From NCBI RefSeq assembly GCF_900452515.1, contig NZ_UGNW01000001.1, positions 1,302,001 to 1,366,000 of the forward strand: DNA of 64,000 nt, read 5' to 3'. Below are positions 53,923 through 62,467 of the stretch, one piece after another; the first letter of the stretch is position 1; the number at the start of each line of letters is the position of its first letter. The stretch comes from Legionella birminghamensis. Lineage in GTDB: Bacteria > Pseudomonadota > Gammaproteobacteria > Legionellales > Legionellaceae. Under the pieces are notes generated by a model that did no database searches, was not told the DNA's origin, and saw only the letters and a program-made list of their open reading frames with translations. A program made the translations under genes and the position numbers.

Positions 53923-54738
53923 ATGAATCGTATAGATAAAACGCTGTCTGCATTAAAAGCAGCTAATAAAAAAATGCTTAGCCCCTATATAACCGCTGGC
54001 GACCCTACGCCCAGGCACACTGTCGATCTAATGCATGCTTTAGTGGATGCAGGGGCTGACGTGCTTGAGATAGGTATCCCTTTTTCTGATCCCATGGCAG
54101 AAGGGCCAGTAATCCAGGCGGCTATGGAAAGGGCATTGAACCATCAGGTGAATTGTGAACAAGTTTTAGACATGGTAAGCGAGTTTCGCCGCAAGGATAG
54201 CCAAACACCCATAGTCATTATGGGCTATGTTAACCCTGTGGAAATTTATGGCTATGAACGCTTTGCAATAAAAGCGCAGCAAGCTGGTGTTGATGGAACC
54301 ATCCTGGTCGATTTACCGCCGGAAGAGAGCAAAACGGTGAGTGCCATCTGGAAAGCTCACGGTTTATACAGCATTTACTTATGCTCCCCGACTACCTCTG
54401 ACGAGCGGATGAAATTAATAAATGAGTATGGGCAAGGCTATCTTTATTACGTATCCTTGAAGGGTGTCACGGGATCTGATGCGTTGGATATGAAGGCAGT
54501 CAAAGACAATTACCAATACCGAAAGACGCAGACTAACTTGCCCTTGATGGTTGGATTTGGAATTAAAACACCGCAAATGGCAGCCAGTGTATCTGAATTT
54601 TCAGAGGGCGTCATTGTAGGAGCCGCATTAATTAATACAATGATTGAAGCCTACAATCATAAACAGGACATTAACCTGGCGGCAAAAACTTTAATCAATT
54701 CGATGCGAAATGCGATAGATGGGAAAAATGATGAATGA
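53923..54738 (+). CDS. trpA: Tryptophan synthase alpha chain
   Basis: 271 residues. YITAGDPTPRHTVDLMHALV, LEIGIPFSDPMAEGPVIQAA (catalytic Glu and Asp60-type loop, with AEGP for the usual ADGP), VIMGYVNPVEIYGYERF, LVDLPPEE, and VGFGIKTPQMA. Cleaves indole-glycerol phosphate and passes indole to TrpB. The one-residue D-to-E change in the SDPMADGP loop is conservative. The end overlaps the glnS start. Confidence 0.97.
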   Translation: MNRIDKTLSALKAANKKMLSPYITAGDPTPRHTVDLMHALVDAGADVLEIGIPFSDPMAEGPVIQAAMERALNHQVNCEQVLDMVSEFRRKDSQTPIVIMGYVNPVEIYGYERFAIKAQQAGVDGTILVDLPPEESKTVSAIWKAHGLYSIYLCSPTTSDERMKLINEYGQGYLYYVSLKGVTGSDALDMKAVKDNYQYRKTQTNLPLMVGFGIKTPQMAASVSEFSEGVIVGAALINTMIEAYNHKQDINLAAKTLINSMRNAIDGKNDE

Positions 54739-56386
54739 TATTAACGAGAAAAGAGCTCATTTTATTAGACAACTAGTGACTGATGATCTGGAAACAGGGA
54801 AATATAAGGAAATCATCACCCGCTTCCCCCCTGAACCCAATGGTTATCTACATGTAGGACATGCTAAATCAATCTGCCTGAATTTTGGTTTAGCAGAGGA
54901 ATTTTCCGGCAAATGCTATTTCCGTTTTGATGATACTAACCCCATCAAGGAAGAAGATGAGTACGTTCAAGCTATGATTGAAGATGTAAAATGGCTGGGT
55001 TTTAACTGGTATGAGATGACGCATTCCTCGGATTATTATCATCAATTGTATGATTATGCGGTTCTGCTGATTAAAGAAGGCAAGGCCTATGTCGATAGTC
55101 TTAGTATGGAAGAAATCAGGGCTTATAGAGGCAGCTTGCAAGAGCCTGGAAAAGACAGTCCCTACCGCAGCCGCAGCATTGAAGAAAATCTCGATTTATT
55201 CGAACGTATGAAGAATGGTGAGTTCCCTGATGGTACGCATGTACTAAGAGCAAAAATTGATATGCAATCCGGTAATATCAATATGAGGGATCCGGTGCTG
55301 TACCGCATTCGCCATGCCAGCCATCAACGTACCGGTGATGAATGGTGTATTTATCCAATGTATGATTACGCGCATCCGATTTCTGATGCGCTTGAAAAAA
55401 TCACTCACTCCCTGTGTACATTGGAGTTTCAGGACCACCGGCCCCTGTATGATTGGTTTATTGATAATTTGCCAGTTCCAGCCAAACCCATTCAAACCGA
55501 GTTTGCCCGCTTGAATCTGTCACATACCGTGACCAGTAAGCGTAAATTAAGGGAATTGGTTGAACAAGGTCGGGTAAACGGTTGGGATGATCCGCGTTTG
55601 CCAACCATTCGTGGCATGCGAAAAAGAGGTTATCCGCCAGCGGCCATCCGTGAATTTTGTGAGCAGATTGGAATCTCTCGCAGTGATTCTGTGATTGACA
55701 TGTCCATTCTGGAGGCTTGCGTTCGTGACGAGTTAAATCGCCATGCTAAACGGGCTTTATGTGTACTTGATCCGCTTAAACTGGTCATTGAAAACTACCC
55801 GGAAGATCAGGTCGAAGAGTTGAATGCATCCTATCATCCCCAGGATCCGGAAGCCGGAAGCCGCAGCCTGCCATTTGCCCGTGAGATCTATATTGAGCGA
55901 AGTGACTTTATGGAAAATCCCCCTAAAGATTATTTTCGTTTGTCAGTGGGAGCGGAAGTTCGATTAAGACATGCCTATGTCATCCGCTGTACAGATGTAA
56001 TACGCAATGAGCAGGGTGAAATTATTGAGCTGCGCTGCAGTTATGATCCCGATACCTTGGGTAAAAACCCGGTTGGAAGAAAAGTAAAGGGAGTGATACA
56101 TTGGGTGTCAGTCAGGCACGCGCATCCGGTCACTGTTTACCAGTACGATCGCTTGTTCAACGATGCCAATCCGGGTCGGGAAGACGATTTCATGCAGTTT
56201 TTAAATCATGATTCCCTATTGGTTCAAAATGCGTTTTGCGAACCATCGCTGGCAAAAGCGAAGGCAGATGACGTCTTCCAGTTTGAACGTCTGGGATACT
56301 ACTGTGTCAATGAGAGCGAGGCAGGGCAGGTGAAAGCCTTCCATCGCATTGTAGGGTTAAAAGATACCTGGGCAAAAATCAGTTAA
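54731..56386 (+). CDS. glnS: Glutaminyl-tRNA synthetase
   Basis: 551 residues. [10 protein letters not shown], then [20 protein letters not shown] with the HIGH element, [16 protein letters not shown], and [15 protein letters not shown] (KMSKS equivalent). The C-terminal beta-barrel anticodon domains are complete. The frame opens at 54719, but [14 protein letters not shown] aligns with E. coli, so ATG 54731 is taken; it overlaps the trpA stop by 8 bp. Confidence 0.97.
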   Translation: MNDINEKRAHFIRQLVTDDLETGKYKEIITRFPPEPNGYLHVGHAKSICLNFGLAEEFSGKCYFRFDDTNPIKEEDEYVQAMIEDVKWLGFNWYEMTHSSDYYHQLYDYAVLLIKEGKAYVDSLSMEEIRAYRGSLQEPGKDSPYRSRSIEENLDLFERMKNGEFPDGTHVLRAKIDMQSGNINMRDPVLYRIRHASHQRTGDEWCIYPMYDYAHPISDALEKITHSLCTLEFQDHRPLYDWFIDNLPVPAKPIQTEFARLNLSHTVTSKRKLRELVEQGRVNGWDDPRLPTIRGMRKRGYPPAAIREFCEQIGISRSDSVIDMSILEACVRDELNRHAKRALCVLDPLKLVIENYPEDQVEELNASYHPQDPEAGSRSLPFAREIYIERSDFMENPPKDYFRLSVGAEVRLRHAYVIRCTDVIRNEQGEIIELRCSYDPDTLGKNPVGRKVKGVIHWVSVRHAHPVTVYQYDRLFNDANPGREDDFMQFLNHDSLLVQNAFCEPSLAKAKADDVFQFERLGYYCVNESEAGQVKAFHRIVGLKDTWAKIS

Positions 56387-56396
56387 GAGAGCAGGC

Positions 56397-57761
56397 ATGT
56401 TAAGTTTATATAATTCGCTGACAAGGCAGAAGGAAATATTTCAAGCGTTAACGCCAGGGAAAATAGGCCTCTATGCCTGTGGTATAACGGTATATGATCG
56501 CTGCCATCTCGGACATGCCCGTTCGATGGTCGGTTTTGACGTCATTGTACGTTTTCTTCGCAGCCAGGGTTATCAGGTAACCTTTGTGCGCAATATCACT
56601 GATATTGACGATAAAATAATTGTTCGAGCACAAGAGCGGGGAATCCCTATTGACGAATTGACTAGTCATTATATCCAGGCCATGCACGATGATGAGCGTG
56701 CATTAAACATTTTGCCGCCAGATGTGGAGCCGAGGGCAACTGCCCATATCCAATCGATTATTCAGTTAATTGCGAAACTGATAGCAAAAGGATACGCTTA
56801 TATCAGCGATAATGGCGATGTTTGCTTTGAGGTTCGTAACTTCAAGGATTATGGAAAGCTGTCGCATAAAGATCTTGAAGGTTTAGTAGCCGGCGCAAGA
56901 GTTGAAGTGGTCAAGGAAAAGCGTTCCCCGCTTGATTTCGTGTTATGGAAATCAGCTAAACCGGGTGAACCCAGTTGGCCTTCCCCCTGGGGTGAAGGGC
57001 GTCCTGGTTGGCATATTGAGTGTTCAGCCATGGCGATGCATGAGTTAGGTCAGCAGTTTGATATTCATGGCGGTGGACTGGATCTGCAATTCCCCCACCA
57101 TGAGAATGAAATTGCGCAGAGTGAGGCCGCTACTGGTAAACCATTTGCCAACTATTGGATCCATGTAGGGATGCTGCAAGTTAATAATGAGAAAATGGCA
57201 AAATCACTGGGAAATTTTTATACCATTGAAGATGTGCTGAAAGCGCATCATCCGGAAGTAATCCGCTATTTTCTGCTGAGCAGCCATTACCGCAGCCCGC
57301 TGAATTACTCAGAAGAAAATTTGTCCAATGCAGCCAAGGCCTTAACCCGATTGTATCAATCTCTAAAAGGTGTACCTGTTTCAGGGAATGAAGAAATGGA
57401 TACTGATTGGTCAAATCAATTTATTCAGGCCATGAACGACGATTTCAATACGCCTGTCGCTCTTTCTGTGTTGTTTCAATTGAGCCATGAGCTGAATAAA
57501 ACCCGAGATCCGAGACAGGCTGCAACCTTAAGAAACTTAGCAGAAATTTTGGGTCTGCTGCAGACAGAACCGGAGCAGTTTTTACAGGCCGAGCCTGCTG
57601 GAATGGAGAAAGCGGTCATTGAGCAACTCATTTCCGAACGGGCACAGGCTAAAGCTGAAAAGAACTGGAAACGTGCTGATGAAATTCGCGATCAACTGGC
57701 GCAAAGCGGGGTTGAGTTAGCAGATAGTGCCACAGGAACCAGCTGGCGTCGCAAAAACTAG
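56397..57761 (+). CDS. cysS: Cysteinyl-tRNA synthetase
   Basis: 454 residues. [20 protein letters not shown] contains the HIGH element and first zinc Cys, [46 protein letters not shown] with zinc-ligand residues, and [12 protein letters not shown] (KMSKS). Ten bp behind glnS, so probably the last gene of the fimV-to-cysS stretch. Confidence 0.98.
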   Translation: MLSLYNSLTRQKEIFQALTPGKIGLYACGITVYDRCHLGHARSMVGFDVIVRFLRSQGYQVTFVRNITDIDDKIIVRAQERGIPIDELTSHYIQAMHDDERALNILPPDVEPRATAHIQSIIQLIAKLIAKGYAYISDNGDVCFEVRNFKDYGKLSHKDLEGLVAGARVEVVKEKRSPLDFVLWKSAKPGEPSWPSPWGEGRPGWHIECSAMAMHELGQQFDIHGGGLDLQFPHHENEIAQSEAATGKPFANYWIHVGMLQVNNEKMAKSLGNFYTIEDVLKAHHPEVIRYFLLSSHYRSPLNYSEENLSNAAKALTRLYQSLKGVPVSGNEEMDTDWSNQFIQAMNDDFNTPVALSVLFQLSHELNKTRDPRQAATLRNLAEILGLLQTEPEQFLQAEPAGMEKAVIEQLISERAQAKAEKNWKRADEIRDQLAQSGVELADSATGTSWRRKN

Positions 57762-57775
57762 CCTTCCTATCTTTC

Positions 57776-57795
57776 GCTGGGCTTTATAGCCCAGC
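57776..57795 (+). terminator. Hairpin after cysS, possible terminator
   Basis: Perfect stem GCTGGGCT-TTAT-AGCCCAGC 15 bp past the cysS stop. There is no following T-run, so efficiency as an intrinsic terminator is doubtful. Confidence 0.45.
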
Positions 57796-57817
57796 CTGCA
57801 ATTGCTGAACAAATCAC

Positions 57818-57846
57818 TTGGCAATTGCTTCATTTAAATCTATTAT
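57818..57846 (+). promoter_or_regulatory. Candidate sigma-70 promoter for the ankyrin-RasGEF gene
   Basis: TTGGCA (57818-57823), a 17-bp spacer, and TATTAT (57841-57846). It would give a leader of about 80 bases that is pyrimidine-rich. Judged by eye only. Confidence 0.45.
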
Positions 57847-57931
57847 AAATTTTCTCCTTTATGTGATTTTTTTCTTCTATCTTTGCTTTTTTCTATTAAT
57901 TAGTATCTTAATCTAAAAAAAGGATTTTATT

Positions 57932-60844
57932 TTGAGCAAGACAAAGATCGTTAAACTCATATTGAATGATAAGAAATCAAATCGGCATATCTTTAAAAAA
58001 ATAGATCGCTGGTTTTCCAGAAAACCTGGCCTGATGAATATTCGATTCAACAGCAATTCAGGCGTGACTGGCTTGTCACTTTTTGAATATCTGCTCGAAA
58101 ATAACAGAGAATCAGTCGTCCTCATGCTAATCGATGCCGAGAAACTGTGGCTAACTTTGTTGCATAAAGACAGTGAGATGCAAAACCTGATTCACTATTT
58201 GGTTAAAAAAGAGCAAGATAATTCAAGATTGTTATCTACAATCCTCAGGCATTGTCCCGGCCTGCTGAATGAGCCAACAAAAAATGGTGATACAGCACTT
58301 CATCTGGCGGTTAGGGCAGGTCACGTTTGGGCTATTAAAGTGCTCGCAATGCATGAAAAAATCAGCTTGCTCCAAAAAAATAATGATGGGAAGACAGTTT
58401 TTGATCTTGCAGCAGGTAATCGAGTCCTTCTGAGTGCTCTGGTCAGTAAAGAACTGAATCATGCGGGTTCACAAAGCCTTGGCGCCTGTAATTTATCTTT
58501 TCCATCAACCAGGGCTGAGATAAAAAGGGACTTTTCAAAATTTTGCTCCCCGGCCCTTAAAAGCAACGTACTTCCGGTTGCACTGGAAAATAGCGACATG
58601 TGGACCTGGCAGGAATTGCTAAAATTAAAAAAAAGAAATTCTCCTCAATTTGAGGACCAATATGGTTCTCTTGATGAGCCATCCTGTAATTTCCTCGATT
58701 TGATAAAGTATTATACAAAAAGTTCATCCGCAGAATATCTAAAATATCTTTCACAGTTTATTCATAGAGTGAAACAAACATCATTATCCCAAAGTCAGCT
58801 TGGCTCTGTTATCTTGCATAATGAGGGTAGTGAAGAAGTATTATTGGGCCTTTTATATGTGCTTCAACCCATTGTGGAAGAGGAATCCAGGCGCCTGTAC
58901 GAGAGACATTTCCAGTTAATACAAGATTCCCTGCAGCAAATTATAATTGATGGATTTCTGCAAAAACACACGAAAGGAGAGATGCCTGTTTTTCCAGGGC
59001 TTGATGCCGATGGGCTTGAGTTACTTAAGGGGTTATGGGTTATAACCGAAATGGAAGACCTCATTTCAGAAAATGGACATTTTCTAATTGAGAAATTAAA
59101 CCAGCGAATCCTGGGTTTACAGCAGGAATATACATTTGAAGAAATTCTTGCCGGGTTGCGCCTTTTGTACCCCAAATTGAATGGCAGGCAGAAAATGCTC
59201 TCCCAATATATTAATTGGCAGCTAATTTATTATAATGCTTCCATTGGAAATCTCCCTCAAAATCCATCCTTCCAACAGGAGCTTGATTCATTTACACAAT
59301 GCAGTCTCCAGTTTTCTGAAGGGATGGGGATTGTCCTGAATAAAACCTCTAATGAAGTGGCTAATCTTCATAACTCTCCTCTATTCAGAAATTATCGGCA
59401 GCTGGTAGCCTGGTTGAACCATCCTGAAATACCGAAAAAAAGAATATCGTTTGACAAGTTAGTGGATAGCGCTTTAAAAAAGAAACCAGCCGAACGCGGG
59501 GCTGAGGTCGAATTGGTTGCCCATGAGCTGCGTACGCTTACGCGTGAATTTTATCGCCGCGTTTCACCACAAGAGTTTAGTCATTGCAACTGGACCAAGA
59601 AAGAAGCCTCATCAAAGTCGAGTACAATCGTTCAATATACTGATTATTTTAACAAGTTGAATGATTATTTCATTCAAAAAATTCTAACTCAAAAATCCAG
59701 GGACGTAAGCAATGCCCTGCAACTGCTTTTACAAATTGCCCAATCCCTATGTAATTTTGAGGGTGAGCAGGAAGCAGATTTGCACCATTTGATGTTAATG
59801 GCCAGTATATTGAATTCTCATCGGATTATGCGTCTCAAGCAGGAATATATGTCTCCTGCAGATCAGGAAATTTGCGATGAACTTGATGAGCTGGTTTCGG
59901 GAGCAGGTAATTTCAATCGTTTGCGACAGGTCACGAATGCCTTTGACAGCTCACTGCCTTTTTTCCCAGGCATCTTGACAGATATTACAATGGGAATAGA
60001 GGGAAATCCGGAACTTGTGCCTAAGGCGGAGCAATTAGGTGCCGTTCTTATTAAAGTGTTTCAAAAAAAATACAAAAATCAGTTTAAGTTACATAACTTT
60101 CGCACAGATATTACGGCACTGTTGGGGGATTATCAGCTTTCAAATGAAGAAGAATTATCCCATGAATCGTATATGTTATACCCTAAAAACGAAGTGCTTG
60201 ATTTAAGCGTGATTAATTTTGAAACAATTACACCAATACTTGAAAGATTGAATGAAAAGTTTCTGGCGGAGGGTCTGTTGCCCAAAATCAAACTCGGTAA
60301 AAACTTCTACTTTCCGGAACAATGTTTAAAAAAAATATTATCTGCTTTTCAGAAATGGGTAAAATCTATTCCCTCATTATCTGAAGAGCAATACCAACTA
60401 CTACAAAAAACGGTTTTTGCTTTAAAAGAGAGTATTTCAAGAGCATTAGAAATATATAACAATTCCTATGTAAAAAAGATGGAATATCCTCAGCTTGCCG
60501 ACAACCAATATGATAATTACTTTCAAACATTTTCCCTGCATATGGAGCGTATAAAAGGATCCGCATTGAATAAAGGCGCATTGGACAGCCCAAGAGCTGC
60601 GCTAAATAAATTAAAAACGCAATTATTATTTTTTGGTTCTTCAAGATCAATGCCGGGTGAAGAAAGCCCAAGACGGCCTCAATCGCTCAAACAGGCAGAG
60701 AGTGGTTCCGCCTTGCAGAAAGAGGCGCGATGTAAAAGTACGCCGCCCGTTTTGGATGGGATCTCGGTCGGCGAAATGACAGCAAGTTTAACACCCATTG
60801 AAGAAACGATTTTTATGTCTGTGATAGGAAAACCACCCTTATAG
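57932..60844 (+). CDS. Ankyrin-repeat and RasGEF-domain protein, effector candidate
   Basis: 970 residues. The start is TTG with AGGA 7 bases upstream. Two clear ankyrin repeats lie near residues 116-165 (NGDTALHLAVRAGHVWAIKVL and NDGKTVFDLA), with weaker ones before them. Residues about 525-735 match the catalytic RasGEF (Cdc25-homology) domain in order: ELVAHELRTLTREFYRRVSP, YFNKLNDYFIQKIL, NALQLLLQIAQSLCNFE, LHHLMLMASILNSHRIMRL, and LPFFPGILTDITMGIEGNPE (the PxxGxxLxDLTxxxEGNP core). No signal peptide. The C-terminal ~70 residues are Ser/Pro-rich with IEET near the end. RasGEFs activate small GTPases in eukaryotes and are not bacterial housekeeping proteins, so a Dot/Icm effector acting in the host is the best inference. 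Legionella LegG2 is a RasGEF effector; orthology is untested. Confidence 0.85.
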   Translation: MSKTKIVKLILNDKKSNRHIFKKIDRWFSRKPGLMNIRFNSNSGVTGLSLFEYLLENNRESVVLMLIDAEKLWLTLLHKDSEMQNLIHYLVKKEQDNSRLLSTILRHCPGLLNEPTKNGDTALHLAVRAGHVWAIKVLAMHEKISLLQKNNDGKTVFDLAAGNRVLLSALVSKELNHAGSQSLGACNLSFPSTRAEIKRDFSKFCSPALKSNVLPVALENSDMWTWQELLKLKKRNSPQFEDQYGSLDEPSCNFLDLIKYYTKSSSAEYLKYLSQFIHRVKQTSLSQSQLGSVILHNEGSEEVLLGLLYVLQPIVEEESRRLYERHFQLIQDSLQQIIIDGFLQKHTKGEMPVFPGLDADGLELLKGLWVITEMEDLISENGHFLIEKLNQRILGLQQEYTFEEILAGLRLLYPKLNGRQKMLSQYINWQLIYYNASIGNLPQNPSFQQELDSFTQCSLQFSEGMGIVLNKTSNEVANLHNSPLFRNYRQLVAWLNHPEIPKKRISFDKLVDSALKKKPAERGAEVELVAHELRTLTREFYRRVSPQEFSHCNWTKKEASSKSSTIVQYTDYFNKLNDYFIQKILTQKSRDVSNALQLLLQIAQSLCNFEGEQEADLHHLMLMASILNSHRIMRLKQEYMSPADQEICDELDELVSGAGNFNRLRQVTNAFDSSLPFFPGILTDITMGIEGNPELVPKAEQLGAVLIKVFQKKYKNQFKLHNFRTDITALLGDYQLSNEEELSHESYMLYPKNEVLDLSVINFETITPILERLNEKFLAEGLLPKIKLGKNFYFPEQCLKKILSAFQKWVKSIPSLSEEQYQLLQKTVFALKESISRALEIYNNSYVKKMEYPQLADNQYDNYFQTFSLHMERIKGSALNKGALDSPRAALNKLKTQLLFFGSSRSMPGEESPRRPQSLKQAESGSALQKEARCKSTPPVLDGISVGEMTASLTPIEETIFMSVIGKPPL

Positions 60845-60845
60845 T

Positions 60846-60897
60846 GCATAGGTATCACATCTATACAGTCGACTCCCCGCGGCAGCCGCGGGGAGTC
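60846..60897. repeat. GC-rich palindromic element, relative of the 7.5-kb repeats
   Basis: GACTCCCCGCGGC-A-GCCGCGGGGAGTC (60871-60897) is a perfect 13-bp inverted repeat around one base. It is preceded by CATAGGTATCACATCTATAC, which is close to the reverse complement of the GTAGATACCTATG module at 7522-7540. It lies between the convergent RasGEF and gspE genes. A TGCGACTTGTTCGCA hairpin at 60931-60945 follows, matching the hairpin in the rpsB leader element. Confidence 0.75.
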
Positions 60898-60977
60898 AAC
60901 TTAGTTAGGGCGTCTACTTGATGCGACTTGTTCGCAGTACCCAAGGTTATACTCGCTGAGCAATCCAGGGTTGATGC

Positions 60978-62465
60978 TTAATGCTGACTCGTTACTCTTA
61001 GTATTTCTGCAATTGAGGTATCGCCAGCGAGGACACGTTTGAATCCATCCTGACGTATGGTGGGAATTGCAGGCCTTAGATATTTCTCAATCACTTGCAG
61101 ACTGTCATTTCGGTGAATCATGCCGCGCAAAGTTTCATCCATGGGTATCAGTTCATAGATCCCGCTTCGTCCGCGATAACCCAGGAAATTACATTCTTCA
61201 CAGCCTTTGGGTTCAGATACTTTTGAGATATCCGTGCCAGGATTGAGATTCATCAGTTCTATCTCGTCAGGCCTTAAAGAATGAGGGGCCTTACAATAGG
61301 CGCATAGCCTCCTGACTAGGCGTTGGGCAATTAAACCGACAAGGCTGGATGATAGCAGAAAGGATTCAACCCCCATGTCATTCAGACGGGTTAATGCGCC
61401 AAGGGCGCTGTTAGTATGCAAGGTCGAAAGCACCAAGTGTCCGGTTAGACTGGCTTGAACCGCAATGTCGGCCGTTTCCAGGTCGCGGATTTCCCCAATC
61501 ATTACCACATCAGGATCCTGGCGCAGAATAGCGCGTAAACCCTTGGCAAAAGTCATCTGCACCTTGGTATTGACCTGAGTTTGGCCGATACCGGGTAAAT
61601 CATACTCAATGGGATCTTCAATGGTAAGAATATTGCGGCTCACTTCATTTAATTCGGTGAGCATGGCATAGAGGCTAGTCGTTTTACCTGAACCTGTAGG
61701 ACCGGTTACTAGAATAATGCCATGCGGCTGCGAAATCATGTCGCGCATGATCTTCAAAATATAATCAGGCATTCCCAATAAGCTCAGATCCAGCTGGGCT
61801 GCCTGCTTATCGAGAATACGGAGCACAATGCGTTCGCCATGATTGGATGGCAGGGTAGAAACACGCACGTCAATATTGTGTCCGCCTATACGCAATGCAA
61901 TACGGCCATCCTGGGGAATACGCTTTTCAGCAATATCAAGTTTGGCCATTACCTTGACCCTCGATATCACCAGTGGGGCAATTGCACGTTGAATTTCAAG
62001 GACTTCGTGCAGCACACCATCAATCCGGTTACGCACCAATACGCGGCTTTCATAGGTTTCGATGTGTATATCAGATGCCTTATGCTTAATAGCCTGTGTA
62101 AATAAGGCATTGATTAAGCGAATCACAGGCGCATCATCCTGATTATCTAATAAGTCTTCACTGGTTGGCAGTTGGTCTGCCAAAAGCGATAAGTCCATAT
62201 CGTCTTCCATACCTTCGGCGGCATCGAGTACTGAGGACCGCGATTCATAGTGATGAGCCAGATGCTGCTGAAACTCCACTTCAGAAACTTCTTTCAGCTC
62301 AAGACGGCACTGGAGGGAACGCTGCAATTCAGCCAGGGCAGTAAAAGATGGTTGGGGGAGATGATAAACCAGGGCAACCCCATCTTCACGCGGTGAGGAT
62401 GCAATCATGCCATTATTTTTAGCGAATCCATAAGGGATCTGCCTGGGTTTATCCTGAGTTTCCAT
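60978..62465 (-). CDS. gspE: Type II secretion system ATPase GspE
   Basis: 495 residues. After a short N1E domain, the catalytic part has KASDIHIETYESRVLVRNRI, RIPQDGRIALRIGG, Walker A GPTGSGKTTSLYA (about 258-270), the Asp box, RAILRQDPDVVMIGEIRDLE (Walker B), and the His box LVLSTLHTNSA. The zinc tetracysteine CAYC...CEEC (about 394-426) is intact. Powers the pseudopilus of the T2SS, which exports degradative enzymes in Legionella (lspDE). Two bp after gspD. Confidence 0.97.
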   Translation of the reverse strand: METQDKPRQIPYGFAKNNGMIASSPREDGVALVYHLPQPSFTALAELQRSLQCRLELKEVSEVEFQQHLAHHYESRSSVLDAAEGMEDDMDLSLLADQLPTSEDLLDNQDDAPVIRLINALFTQAIKHKASDIHIETYESRVLVRNRIDGVLHEVLEIQRAIAPLVISRVKVMAKLDIAEKRIPQDGRIALRIGGHNIDVRVSTLPSNHGERIVLRILDKQAAQLDLSLLGMPDYILKIMRDMISQPHGIILVTGPTGSGKTTSLYAMLTELNEVSRNILTIEDPIEYDLPGIGQTQVNTKVQMTFAKGLRAILRQDPDVVMIGEIRDLETADIAVQASLTGHLVLSTLHTNSALGALTRLNDMGVESFLLSSSLVGLIAQRLVRRLCAYCKAPHSLRPDEIELMNLNPGTDISKVSEPKGCEECNFLGYRGRSGIYELIPMDETLRGMIHRNDSLQVIEKYLRPAIPTIRQDGFKRVLAGDTSIAEILRVTSQH

Positions 62466-62467
62466 CG

